In this document: in pieces, positions 1-8,251 of the stretch | How positions within the stretch are numbered: position 1 is the first letter of the stretch | How the letters are laid out: the number at the start of each line of letters is the position of its first letter | Assembly: GCF_030690045.1 (NCBI RefSeq) | Contig: NZ_JAUYHK010000005.1 | Coordinates: 1 to 64,000 of the forward strand | Origin: Thalassospira sp. | Lineage (GTDB): Bacteria > Pseudomonadota > Alphaproteobacteria > Rhodospirillales > Thalassospiraceae | Reading direction: 5' to 3' | Length of the DNA stretch: 64,000 nt | The notes under the pieces: generated by a model | What the model saw: only the letters and a program-made list of their open reading frames with translations | The model's database searches: none | What the model was told of the DNA's origin: nothing | Translations under genes and position numbers: made by a program

Positions 1-6
1 CTACAA

Positions 7-19
7 TGTCAAAGAACTA
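7..19 (-). promoter_or_regulatory. boxA-like rRNA antitermination element (rrn leader)
   Basis: Read on the minus strand this is TAGTTCTTTGACA, close to the boxA element (TGCTCTTTGACA type) in bacterial rRNA leaders just upstream of 16S rRNA. It lies about 75-90 bases downstream of the strong minus-strand promoter at 101-129 and reads toward the window edge, so a 16S rRNA gene is expected just left of base 1. The 16S gene itself is not visible; the call rests on motif plus promoter context. Confidence 0.55.
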
Positions 20-100
20 ATCAAAATCTTCCAAGGACCGAAGCCCCGCACCAACGTCAACACCGCAGTTCCCTGCGCCGCACCCCGTCGGTGGAGGCGG

Positions 101-129
101 GTTATAGGTCCCATACCCATAACTGTCAA
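101..129 (-). promoter_or_regulatory. strong sigma-70-type promoter, probably of an rRNA operon
   Basis: On the minus strand there is a perfect -35 TTGACA (bases 129-124), exactly 17 bases, then a -10 TATAAC (106-101), followed by a GC-rich discriminator (CCCGCC). Upstream of the -35 the minus strand is strongly A/T-rich (T-runs between about 132 and 175), resembling an UP element. A consensus promoter, UP-like tract, GC discriminator and downstream boxA together are typical of stable-RNA promoters. The remainder of 1-353 contains no convincing gene; an open frame at 138-323 looks spurious. Confidence 0.6.
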
Positions 130-196
130 ATACCTTTTTGAGGAAAAATCACAAAAAGATCACGACGCAAAAATTTTGCGCGGGAATGGTATATAG

Positions 197-204
197 GTAT
201 GCAA
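197..204. promoter_or_regulatory. candidate GntR operator (GTATGCAA) upstream of the dehydratase
   Basis: GTATGCAA recurs identically at 5631-5638 in front of the divergent hydroxyproline operon. FCD-type GntR regulators commonly bind TNGTNNNACNA/TTGTATACAA-like palindromes, so this may be a half-conserved site for the regulator encoded at 1404-2084. One octamer shared by two promoters is weak evidence. Confidence 0.3.
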
Positions 205-353
205 TTAGAACCCAGCAAGGGCCCGAAAGGCCAAAAAACAGGCCTTGCCGATTTACTGACAATCCCAAAGGTGGATTATCTTCTCGGAAACCTGATACCG
301 GATCATCGATAATATCCCTGTAAGATCGACAATTTAAAGAATCAGAGGCCTCA

Positions 354-1397
354 ATGTCAGAACGCAGCCCCGCTCATGTCGACTTTCCCGACCGCCTTCA
401 GCCGATAGAAATTATCGATATGCATACCGGCGGTGAACCCTTGCGCATTATCCGGCACGGTTACCCTGTGATCACAGGCGACAATATTCTGGCCAAGCGC
501 CGCTATGTCCGGGACCATCTGGATCATTTGCGCCGGTTTTTAATGTTTGAGCCGCGCGGGCATGCAGACATGTATGGGGCATTGTTGGTTGAACCGACTC
601 TGCCCGATGCCGACCTGGCGGTATTGTTTTTGCATAATGAAGGATATTCGACGATGTGCGGCCATGCGATCATCGCCCTTGGTCGCTATGCCGTTGATTA
701 CGAATTGGTACCGGTTATTGAGCCCGTCACACAGGTCGCCATTGAATGTCCGTGCGGACTGGTCAGGGCCGAGGTGGAGGTGATTAATGGCATAAGTGGC
801 AAAGTAACATTTCTGTCTGTACCATCTTTTGTTACGGGCTGCGATTATACCCTGACCCTGCCCGATGGTACGCCTTTTAAAACCGATATTGCTTATGGCG
901 GGGCATTTTATGCGATGCTGGACGCCGGGCAATTCGGAATGGAGATCGGTACAACAGCAGTACGTAAACTTGTCGGTCTTGCAAGTACGGTTTGTGCGGC
1001 TATAAATGCCTCGATCCCGATCCGCCATCCCGATCATGACGACCTTGGTTTTTTATATGGTGCGATCCTGACCGATGGTCGCGATGAGTTCAGCACCGAA
1101 CCGACCCGTAATATATGTATCTTTGCCGATCAACAGGTGGATCGAAGCCCCACCGGGTCCGGGGTCAGTGCACGTCTTGCTCTCCAACATGCCAAAGGGC
1201 AGATCAAAGCCGGGCAAACAAGGGATTTTGAAAGTGTGACCGGCGCGATTTTTAAGGGCAGCATTGGCGATGTAACCCGTTGCGGCCCCTTTCCCGCCAT
1301 TATTGCACGGGTTGGCGGCATGGCGCATTATTGCGGCGAAAGTCGGTTATGGCTGGATCAGGGTGATCTGGTTGGACAGGGGTTTCAAATCAGATAA
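354..1397 (+). CDS. trans-3-hydroxy-L-proline dehydratase (proline racemase family)
   Basis: A 347-residue member of the proline racemase fold. The first catalytic position is the usual Cys (MCGHA, about residue 100). The second, normally Cys in DRSPCGTG, is Thr here (DRSPTGSG, about residues 262-269). In this family the Cys/Thr pair marks trans-3-hydroxy-L-proline dehydratases, which form delta-1-pyrroline-2-carboxylate; Cys/Cys marks racemases and epimerases. It sits beside a GntR regulator and a Cys/Cys paralogue (2280-3281), supporting a collagen hydroxyproline catabolic role. The ATG is preceded by AGAGG. A cytosolic enzyme is expected. The reductase that would complete conversion to proline is not adjacent. 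Confidence 0.85.
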   Translation: MSERSPAHVDFPDRLQPIEIIDMHTGGEPLRIIRHGYPVITGDNILAKRRYVRDHLDHLRRFLMFEPRGHADMYGALLVEPTLPDADLAVLFLHNEGYSTMCGHAIIALGRYAVDYELVPVIEPVTQVAIECPCGLVRAEVEVINGISGKVTFLSVPSFVTGCDYTLTLPDGTPFKTDIAYGGAFYAMLDAGQFGMEIGTTAVRKLVGLASTVCAAINASIPIRHPDHDDLGFLYGAILTDGRDEFSTEPTRNICIFADQQVDRSPTGSGVSARLALQHAKGQIKAGQTRDFESVTGAIFKGSIGDVTRCGPFPAIIARVGGMAHYCGESRLWLDQGDLVGQGFQIR

Positions 1398-1403
1398 GGC
1401 CGG

Positions 1404-2084
1404 TCAGACACTCCCCGTCGGACGGGCCGACCGCAAACAATCAAGCAGGCTTTTACCCGAATTTTCAATATGGCTGCCCAAAAGGGCAGCAGCCTTGTCG
1501 GCATCACCCGCCCGGCAGGCATCAAGAATTTCATGATGTTCGCGTTCGGCAGTATCAATCGCCCCGGTCAACGCCAGTTGGGCGCGGATAAAACGCACGG
1601 TGTTATTGCCAATGGTCCGGACAATTTCAAGGGTCTTGGGGCGTTCCGAAGCCTGATAAAGCCGTTCATGGAATTGCCGGTTCAAATCCCCCCACCGTGC
1701 CACGTCGCCCGCCCGTAAGGCATCGTCATAGACATCCAGAATATCGGCAGCAGCGCGGATGTCGTCTTCGGTCAGTTTCGGCACGGCATGGCGCAGCAAT
1801 TCACATTCCAGCAACCGGCGTACTTCAAACAGTTCTTCGATTTCCTGAATAGACAGGGTGGCAACGATGGCCCCCTTGTGCGGCTGAAACGTTACCAGCC
1901 CTTCTGCATCAAGTCGTTGCAAGGCCTCGCGCACAGGAATGCGCGAGACATTATATTCAGTAGCAATGGCATCCTGACGCAACTGGCTGCCCGCAAGGAA
2001 ATCACCCGACAGAATGCGTTCACGAAGGTCTTCGGTTACCTGATCAGTGATGGTACGGCGTGTAAAGCGGGGTGATGCGGTCAT
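1404..2084 (-). CDS. GntR family (FCD subfamily) transcriptional regulator
   Basis: A 226-residue DNA-binding regulator. An N-terminal winged helix occupies about residues 8-75 (ITDQVTEDLRERILSGDF, then SRIPVREALQRLDAEGLV, the GntR recognition signature). An all-helical FCD effector domain fills the remainder, with FEVRRLLE near its start and the metal-site-type pattern LNRQFHERLY. The frame stays open about 49 codons further upstream, but those residues do not resemble the family, so the start was placed at MTASPRF. It converges on the dehydratase gene (6 bases between stops) and lies next to the epimerase operon. By position it probably responds to a hydroxyproline-pathway intermediate; the actual effector is unknown. 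Confidence 0.85.
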   Translation of the reverse strand: MTASPRFTRRTITDQVTEDLRERILSGDFLAGSQLRQDAIATEYNVSRIPVREALQRLDAEGLVTFQPHKGAIVATLSIQEIEELFEVRRLLECELLRHAVPKLTEDDIRAAADILDVYDDALRAGDVARWGDLNRQFHERLYQASERPKTLEIVRTIGNNTVRFIRAQLALTGAIDTAEREHHEILDACRAGDADKAAALLGSHIENSGKSLLDCLRSARPTGSV

Positions 2085-2279
2085 TATCTGTCTGTCAATC
2101 TGCCAACAATAAGGTAATCGGGGCAGAATGTCGCTGCCAGTACCCGCCATCCGAAACAGATTACCGGCAGTTAACGCCCCCTCGCCTATAGTCATAGCGA
2201 TGCGACCGGCAACGCGCAATAAAATTGCCATTCGGGCAGATCAAACTGTGTTGATCTGCCCGGTTATGCTGTCCGATGA

Positions 2280-3281
2280 TCAGGTGACGACGAAACCGTG
2301 GGCATAAGGGTCGCGGTCATCAATAAAGATTGTGTTATAGCCATGAATACGCGCCCAGCCTTCGATACCCGGCACAATCGCATCATAATCGCCCACTCTG
2401 GTATGTTCGACCACGGTGGCGCGGAATTGCGACCCGATGATGCTTTCATGCACCATATCCTGATCCGCAGGCCATTGGCCGCGCCCGACCAATTGTGCCA
2501 GCCGCGCCGAGGTGCCGGTGCCACAGGGTGAACGGTCAATTCCCTTGTCGCCATAGAACACGGCATTACGGTGTGTGCTGCCGGATTGGGTGGGGGTGCC
2601 GGTCCACTGGATATGCGACAAGCCCTTGATGTCGGGATGCAACGGATGAATAAATTCGCCGATCTGATTAAGACGGCGACGCAATTCCGGGCTGATGCGT
2701 TGAAAATCACCCACAGTGAAATCGGCCATATCGCGGAAATTTTCCTGCGGATCGACAATCGCATAGAAATTGCCGCCATAGGCAACATCAACCGTGATCA
2801 TGCCCAAATCCGGACAATCGACAGTGATCCCGGTTTTATACAAAAAGGATGGCACATTCGTCAGCTTGACCGATTCGACATATTCGCCGACCTGTTTGTA
2901 GTGCGCAATCACCAGACCGGCCGGGGTTTCCAACCGAAGGATACCGGGGGTTTTGGGTTTGACCAGCCCCTGTTCGATGGCAATTGTCACTGTGCCAATC
3001 GTGCCGTGGCCGCACATCGGCAAACAGCCCGACGTTTCGATAAACAGAATGGCGACATCACAATCATCGCGGGTCGGTTCATAAAGGATCGAACCGGACA
3101 TAATATCATGGCCGCGTGGCTCGAACATCAGGCCGGTGCGAATCCAGTCATATTCTGCCAGAAAATGCGCCCGTTTTTCGAGCATGTTATTCCCCGACAG
3201 GCGCGGGCCGCCCCCGGCAACAACCCGCACCGGATTGCCGCAAGTATGACCATCAATACAAAAAAAGCTGTGTTTTGCCAT
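2280..3281 (-). CDS. lhpA: 4-hydroxyproline 2-epimerase (proline racemase family)
   Basis: A 333-residue proline-racemase-fold enzyme with both catalytic cysteines, in CLPMCGHGTIG (about residue 90) and DRSPCGTGTSARLAQL (about residue 250). It opens with FFCIDGHTCGNPVRVV, the typical 4-hydroxyproline epimerase N-terminus. The predicted reaction is trans-4-hydroxy-L-proline to cis-4-hydroxy-D-proline. It is the third gene of a minus-strand operon, after a DapA-like deaminase (4637-5533) and a D-amino-acid dehydrogenase (3300-4547), the next enzymes of the pathway. Proline racemase activity is an alternative, but the context favours hydroxyproline. Confidence 0.85.
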   Translation of the reverse strand: MAKHSFFCIDGHTCGNPVRVVAGGGPRLSGNNMLEKRAHFLAEYDWIRTGLMFEPRGHDIMSGSILYEPTRDDCDVAILFIETSGCLPMCGHGTIGTVTIAIEQGLVKPKTPGILRLETPAGLVIAHYKQVGEYVESVKLTNVPSFLYKTGITVDCPDLGMITVDVAYGGNFYAIVDPQENFRDMADFTVGDFQRISPELRRRLNQIGEFIHPLHPDIKGLSHIQWTGTPTQSGSTHRNAVFYGDKGIDRSPCGTGTSARLAQLVGRGQWPADQDMVHESIIGSQFRATVVEHTRVGDYDAIVPGIEGWARIHGYNTIFIDDRDPYAHGFVVT

Positions 3282-3299
3282 TTTGGCAGGGCTCCGAAA

Positions 3300-4547
3300 T
3301 CAGAAACGGTCGATACGATAGGGCGTCATGTCAATCGGTGCAGGATTGCCCGAGATCAGGGCCGCAACCAGTTGCCCGGTGGTCGCCCCCATCGTCAGGC
3401 CAAGATGCCCGTGCCCAAAGGCAAAAGCGACATTGTCATGAAGCGGGCTTGTCGAAATCACCGGTTTGGAGTCGGGCATAGAGGGTCGAAATCCCATCCA
3501 GTCCGTCCCGCCCTGATCCGACAGGGCGGGCAGAACCTGCTGTCCTTTGGCAAACAGGGCACGGGCACGTTTGTAATTGGGAGCGGCGGTCAACCCGCCC
3601 AGCTCCACTGCACCGCCAACCCGAATACCCATTTCCATCGGGGTCAGGACGATGCTGTCATCCGCACTGATCACCGTACGGTTCAGCGTCGCACCGTGAT
3701 AAGGCACCGTGGTGTTGTAACCCCGTTCGGTATCCAGCGGCACCGGACTGCCCAGCTTGCCCGCCAGATTTTTCGACCAGGCCCCGCAGGCCACCACCAG
3801 CTTGTCAAAAACAATCTGGTCGCCGCCCCGGGCCACGGCGGCGCGAGGCTTACCATCGCGCCAGATAAAATCAACGATCTCGGCCTTCTGATATATGCCG
3901 CCACGTTCGCGAAACAGTTTTTCAAAGCCAAGGACGATTTTATAGGGATCCAGCACGCGCCCCCAGTCTTCCTCGACCACACCGCAGGCGAAAATCGGGG
4001 CCAGACCGGGTTCCATTTCGGCAATCTGTTCACGGGTGACATCGGTCACACGCACCCCATTACGACGGCGTAAATCAATATTGTAATCGGAAGCGCGGCG
4101 GCTTTGGGTGCTGCGATAGACCGCAAGGGCCCCTTCGCGAAACACCGCATCGGCCAGGCCCGCATCGCGAATCAACGGAGTGTAATCATCCCAGACTCTG
4201 TCCAGAATCGCAACCAGTTCACTGGCGATCTGTTCGACCCGGTGCTTGCGTCCGGCAGCGGCAAAGCGCAACAGCCATGGCACCATACGCGGCAGATAGG
4301 ACCAGCGCAGTGTGAGCGGACCATAGGGATCCATCAGCCAGCCGGGGACTTTTAACAATGTTCCGGGCATCGAGATCGGTGCGCATTCCGTTACCGCCAG
4401 CCCGCCCGCATTGCCAAAGGATGTCCCCATGCCCGGCTCATTACGATCGACAATCGTCACATCAAAGCCCTGCTGTTGCAGGACCAAACCGACATTGACA
4501 CCGACTATTCCGGCACCGATCACCAGGGCAGTTTGCGCTTCTGACAT
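3300..4547 (-). CDS. FAD-dependent D-amino acid dehydrogenase (D-hydroxyproline dehydrogenase-like)
   Basis: A 415-residue DadA-type flavoprotein. The N-terminal dinucleotide motif is VIGAGIVGVNVGLVLQQQG (about residues 8-26), followed by the EPGMGTSFGNAGG segment typical of D-amino acid dehydrogenases, and a C-terminal FAD/substrate region (WMGFRPSMPDSKPVIS, then FGHGHLGLTMGATTG). The start is at MSEAQTALV; 21 upstream in-frame codons do not fit the family. It lies 18 bases upstream of the epimerase start in the same operon. The likely role is oxidation of cis-4-hydroxy-D-proline to delta-1-pyrroline-4-hydroxy-2-carboxylate, passing electrons to the membrane chain. Substrate is inferred from context. 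Confidence 0.82.
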   Translation of the reverse strand: MSEAQTALVIGAGIVGVNVGLVLQQQGFDVTIVDRNEPGMGTSFGNAGGLAVTECAPISMPGTLLKVPGWLMDPYGPLTLRWSYLPRMVPWLLRFAAAGRKHRVEQIASELVAILDRVWDDYTPLIRDAGLADAVFREGALAVYRSTQSRRASDYNIDLRRRNGVRVTDVTREQIAEMEPGLAPIFACGVVEEDWGRVLDPYKIVLGFEKLFRERGGIYQKAEIVDFIWRDGKPRAAVARGGDQIVFDKLVVACGAWSKNLAGKLGSPVPLDTERGYNTTVPYHGATLNRTVISADDSIVLTPMEMGIRVGGAVELGGLTAAPNYKRARALFAKGQQVLPALSDQGGTDWMGFRPSMPDSKPVISTSPLHDNVAFAFGHGHLGLTMGATTGQLVAALISGNPAPIDMTPYRIDRF

Positions 4548-4636
4548 GATATTCCTTTGGATTTTGATCCCAAACGGCAGCACCATAAAGGGCAAACGGG
4601 GCGACCGCAATGGCCGCCCCGCGCATTGCCCATCTT

Positions 4637-5533
4637 CTAAAGTGACGGGCGGGTATCGATAGTTTTCTGGATGATCGCGCTGATCTGCTCGCGTTCCTTA
4701 CCGACCAGCGACAGGCGCGGTGCGCGGACATATTCCTTGCCAACACCGGTCATAGCCTGTGCCAATTTGATATATTGCACCAGCTTGGCATGGACATCCA
4801 TATGCAGAACCGGGGTGAACCAGCGATAAATCTTCAGGGCTTCGGCATATTTGCCTTCCGACAGCAATTTCCACAGCGCTACGGATTCCGCTGGAAACGC
4901 ATCGGTAAAGCCGGAAATCCAGCCGACAACGCCCAGAACCTGGGTTTCCATCACCAGATCATCCATGCCGCAGAACAGAACAAAACGGTCGCCACAGGCA
5001 TTATAAATGTCGGTCACACGGCGGGGATCACCAGAACTTTCCTTGATCGCCACCAAATTAGGCACATCGGCGAGTTGGTTGAATTCTTCGGGTTTGATAT
5101 CAACACGATAAGCACCGGGATTGTTGTAAATCATGATTGGCAGTCGCGTTTCATTGGCGACAGCGCGGAAATGCGCAATGTTTTCGCGCGGATCAGCGGT
5201 ATAAATCATGCCCGGCAGCAACATCAAGCCATCAGCCCCCAGTTCTTCGCATTTTTTGGCATAGGCAATTGCACCGCGCGTGGTGGTTTCCGCAACGCCG
5301 GACAGAACCGGAATCCGTTTATTGGTGATTTCAACAGCCAGCTTGAGAACGGCGATCTTTTCTTCAAGATCAAGGGCAGTATTTTCACCAACCGACCCCA
5401 GCATAACCAGACCGTCCACCCCGGCATCGATCAGGGCTTCGATCTGTTCTCCCGTCATCTTGTAATCGATCGAGCCATCTTCGTTCATCTGGGTAGCAAC
5501 AGCGGGAAATACGCCTGTCCAGTTTACCTGCAT
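4637..5533 (-). CDS. lhpC: 1-pyrroline-4-hydroxy-2-carboxylate deaminase (DapA/NAL superfamily)
   Basis: A 298-residue class I aldolase-fold protein of the dihydrodipicolinate synthase family. Visible motifs are GVDGLVMLGSVGEN (the GxxGE phosphate/carboxylate loop), YNNPGAYRVD (the Tyr region), and VAIKESSGD, containing the Schiff-base lysine (about residue 165). The family acts on pyruvate-like substrates; in hydroxyproline operons this clade deaminates the cyclic imine to alpha-ketoglutarate semialdehyde. The start at MQVNWTGVFPAV matches the family; an ATG six codons upstream (5551) is also possible. It is the first gene of the operon. The final semialdehyde dehydrogenase of the pathway is not adjacent. 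Confidence 0.85.
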   Translation of the reverse strand: MQVNWTGVFPAVATQMNEDGSIDYKMTGEQIEALIDAGVDGLVMLGSVGENTALDLEEKIAVLKLAVEITNKRIPVLSGVAETTTRGAIAYAKKCEELGADGLMLLPGMIYTADPRENIAHFRAVANETRLPIMIYNNPGAYRVDIKPEEFNQLADVPNLVAIKESSGDPRRVTDIYNACGDRFVLFCGMDDLVMETQVLGVVGWISGFTDAFPAESVALWKLLSEGKYAEALKIYRWFTPVLHMDVHAKLVQYIKLAQAMTGVGKEYVRAPRLSLVGKEREQISAIIQKTIDTRPSL

Positions 5534-5628
5534 TTCCGGGAACCTTTCCATATATGGCCTGCGATCCGGCCGTTCTGATTATTCAAAGCCGCCTCTGATC
5601 TTTCCGAACGCGACTCACATTATGTATA

Positions 5629-5638
5629 TTGTATGCAA
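5629..5638. promoter_or_regulatory. candidate GntR operator TTGTATGCAA upstream of the hydroxyproline operon
   Basis: This inverted TTG...CAA element lies about 95 bases upstream of the deaminase start and shares GTATGCAA with the site at 197-204. It resembles FCD-GntR palindromes of the TTGTATACAA type, so the regulator at 1404-2084 is the obvious candidate binder. Confidence 0.35.
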
Positions 5639-5687
5639 AATATCCGGGCCCGCAGCAACCGAAAAAATGACACACTCCAGCCGAAAT

Positions 5688-5710
5688 GAAAAACCCCGGA
5701 AAACCGGGGC
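5688..5710 (-). terminator. rho-independent terminator after the ligase/glycosyltransferase gene
   Basis: On the minus strand the sequence is GCCCCGG, TTTT loop, CCGGGG, then TTTTTC. The six-base G/C stem and U-run lie 17 bases beyond the stop of the gene at 5727-8111. Confidence 0.75.
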
Positions 5711-5726
5711 TTTAAAAACTCTATTC

Positions 5727-8111
5727 TTACTTCTGTCCGATCACTTCCATGGTTCGGGCAATGATCACTGCATCGCATAATTCGTCTTCGACCAGTTTTC
5801 TGGCCTGCCACCCCATTCCAGCACGCAAGATATCATTGCATAACAAGGTATCAATCGCTTCTGCCAAGCTTTGCGCATCCTTTAGCGGCACCAAAAGGCC
5901 GGTTTTGCCCGGCAGCACAATTTCGCGGCAGCCCGGCACATCGGTTGCCACCATGGCAAGTCCTGCGGCAGCGGCCTCCAACAAGGATTTAGGCAACCCC
6001 TCGCGCCAAGATGGCAAAACCGCCAAATCGCTTTGCCGCAACAAATCGGCCACGTCACGGCGGCGACCCAACCATTCAATCAGGCCTTCCTGCTGCCACG
6101 CCCTCAGTTGACCGTCATCGGCACTATCGGGATTGGCAGGATCAGCATCGCCGACCAGCCAGAAACGATAATTCCGGCCTTTGGATTTCAAAAGACGGGC
6201 AGCTTCAACCAGTTCGGCCAGCCCCTTGGACCACAACATCCGGGCGACAAAAATCACGGTTTTGAGATCATCTGACGGTTTTTGGTCCTGCCCCGGATCA
6301 TAGGCCAGAAGATCAACCCCCGATCCCCGGATCAAATGCAGTCGTTGCGTCGGGAATCCCAAACCGGCCATTACATCACGATCATCGGCATTTTGCACAA
6401 TCACCGTTACTGATGGAAACAGCGCATAAAACCGCAACAACAGCGACACAATCGACCTGACAATCCGCGCCCTGACACCGCCTGACACAAACATAAAACC
6501 AAGACCGGTAATCATATTGACCGAGCGTTTCGCCCCGACAATCAACCCCGCCATCGCCGAAAGCACAACACATTGAATAGAGACATTGACAACCACATCA
6601 GGCTGTTCGCGGCGGATCAAACAAGCCAGCGACTTGATAGTGTTAAGTGAGCTGATCGGGCTTAAACCGCCCCGAACAATCGACGCATCAATCACGCGAA
6701 AGCCTTCGTCGCGCAGTTTTTCGGCGGCTTCACCTGTTCGGCAGGCAATCACAACATCCCATCCCTGCACCAGTGCTGCCCGACCTAACCCAATCCGGTG
6801 CGACACGAAAGACCAATCTTCGCCACAGACAAACAACATCTTGCTGCGTCTGTCCGGAGAACCGGGCAGAGCTTGCATCTCCTTCCGCAAGATCAACAAT
6901 AAAAGGGAAATCAGGAAAACCGACTGCCACCATGTGGACCAAAAGGAATAATTAAACAGGCCCGAAAACCAATACCCGACCTGTACCGCCAGAATCGGCA
7001 CGGCAATTGCCATTCCCGATTGACGTAACAGGCGAAAAGAAACACCCCCGCAAACCACCAGAAATCCCAAAACCGACAGCAATCCGATAATCCCGGTTTC
7101 AAGCCATATTTCTATAAACCAGCTATGCGGATGGGCAGGCAAAACCGACTGCCCCAATGTTCCCGGCACATCATTGGCACCCGGAATCCACGGGGCCGCA
7201 TTAATTCCCCAGCCAATCAGCGGATGATCCTGCATACGTTCAAAGGCGAAATGCCATATAATCTGCCGGTGAACATCAACCAGTTGAATAGGCAAATATG
7301 GTTGGAAACCATCAAGATCACCCCACGAAGTATTCGTAACATTTCCCAGCCAGACAACCACAGCGACAATCGAAATCACCATGCCTCCCACCGCCAGAAA
7401 GGTTACACGGCGCAAATTCACGACAACCACCAAAGAAATGGCAAAAATCCCCAGCATGGCCAGAATGGCCGCTGCATTGGCACGCGCCATGCCAACATAG
7501 ATCACCACCGGCACCGCCAACACAAACAGCCATGACAACCAGCGCCGCAGACCTTTTTGATCAAGCCCATCAGCGATCAGTAAAACTGCTGCAAAAACCA
7601 GAAAACTGCCAAGAGGCTTAAGACGGCGGGTAATATCCACCGTGACATCCGGATTGCCCAACGCCCGTAGACTGAGAACATCAGGTGTCACAATAATCGC
7701 GAGCAAACAGTAAGCCAGCACAGCCCAACTTGCATAGGTCACAGCATTCCATGCCAGTCTGGCCTTGGGAGCGATCAGGCGCATGATAAACCAGCACCCC
7801 GCAACCAACGCCAAAACGGATATCCATTTGGTAAAAGATACGCCAACCTGAAGGGACCCAACCACTGAGGGTACCCATGCAACAAACACCAGCAAAAGTG
7901 CGACACCAACAGGTGACGTTATATCGCGACGAATCTCACGCCAAGCAGGCCCTGTCTTCCCTCCAACTACCGCCAGAATGAGCGACAGACTAAGCCCTGC
8001 GGCCAGCCCTCCCCTACCGAAAAAGAATAGCGGCGCTGATAATCCAAAAAAGATTGCGGCCATGCCTAGGACATAGTCGCGCCAAGTCAGTCCGACTGAA
8101 TTTTGCTGCAT
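5727..8111 (-). CDS. fusion of an O-antigen ligase/polymerase-like membrane domain and a GT4 glycosyltransferase
   Basis: A 794-residue two-part protein. Residues 1-410 are strongly hydrophobic with roughly ten or more membrane segments and a large loop ending in HPHSWFIEIWLETGIIGL (about 327-345), the pattern of the Wzy/WaaL O-antigen ligase domain. Residues 424-794 form a GT-B glycosyltransferase of family 4: a Rossmann N-half (MLFVCGEDWSFVSHRIGLGRA), then FVARMLWSKGLAELVEAA, and the EX7E motif in EGLPKSLLEAAAAGLAMVATDVPGCREIV. These are normally separate proteins of surface-polysaccharide synthesis. Met425 could be an internal start for a free glycosyltransferase, but its upstream SD is weak. 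No other polymerase, flippase or sugar-nucleotide genes adjoin it; a terminator follows. Confidence 0.8.
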   Translation of the reverse strand: MQQNSVGLTWRDYVLGMAAIFFGLSAPLFFFGRGGLAAGLSLSLILAVVGGKTGPAWREIRRDITSPVGVALLLVFVAWVPSVVGSLQVGVSFTKWISVLALVAGCWFIMRLIAPKARLAWNAVTYASWAVLAYCLLAIIVTPDVLSLRALGNPDVTVDITRRLKPLGSFLVFAAVLLIADGLDQKGLRRWLSWLFVLAVPVVIYVGMARANAAAILAMLGIFAISLVVVVNLRRVTFLAVGGMVISIVAVVVWLGNVTNTSWGDLDGFQPYLPIQLVDVHRQIIWHFAFERMQDHPLIGWGINAAPWIPGANDVPGTLGQSVLPAHPHSWFIEIWLETGIIGLLSVLGFLVVCGGVSFRLLRQSGMAIAVPILAVQVGYWFSGLFNYSFWSTWWQSVFLISLLLLILRKEMQALPGSPDRRSKMLFVCGEDWSFVSHRIGLGRAALVQGWDVVIACRTGEAAEKLRDEGFRVIDASIVRGGLSPISSLNTIKSLACLIRREQPDVVVNVSIQCVVLSAMAGLIVGAKRSVNMITGLGFMFVSGGVRARIVRSIVSLLLRFYALFPSVTVIVQNADDRDVMAGLGFPTQRLHLIRGSGVDLLAYDPGQDQKPSDDLKTVIFVARMLWSKGLAELVEAARLLKSKGRNYRFWLVGDADPANPDSADDGQLRAWQQEGLIEWLGRRRDVADLLRQSDLAVLPSWREGLPKSLLEAAAAGLAMVATDVPGCREIVLPGKTGLLVPLKDAQSLAEAIDTLLCNDILRAGMGWQARKLVEDELCDAVIIARTMEVIGQK

Positions 8112-8251
8112 TGATTGATTTCCAAACCATTACCCTGCTGTTGCTAACCACAGCGGGAGATTGCGGTCAATCTCGGATCGACGGAAAATCATATCTCTGG
8201 TTTAATCCCTTACTTGGGAAGATCAAACCGCAAACGGGGACCACCGTGCTG

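Noticed and set aside
138..323. 61-residue open frame near the left edge
   Set aside because: It overlaps the A/T-rich upstream tract of the putative rRNA promoter, has no SD or family resemblance, and lies in a promoter region.
2571..4073. 500-residue open frame on the plus strand
   Set aside because: It lies antisense to the epimerase and the D-amino acid dehydrogenase, which have clear motifs. The antisense translation has no recognisable family and unusual composition.
5727..8111. Frameshift or sequencing error joining two genes
   Set aside because: The frame is continuous, with no stop and no overlap of separate genes, and the linker (about residues 408-424) is short and plausible. Treated as a real fusion, with the caveat given in the findings.
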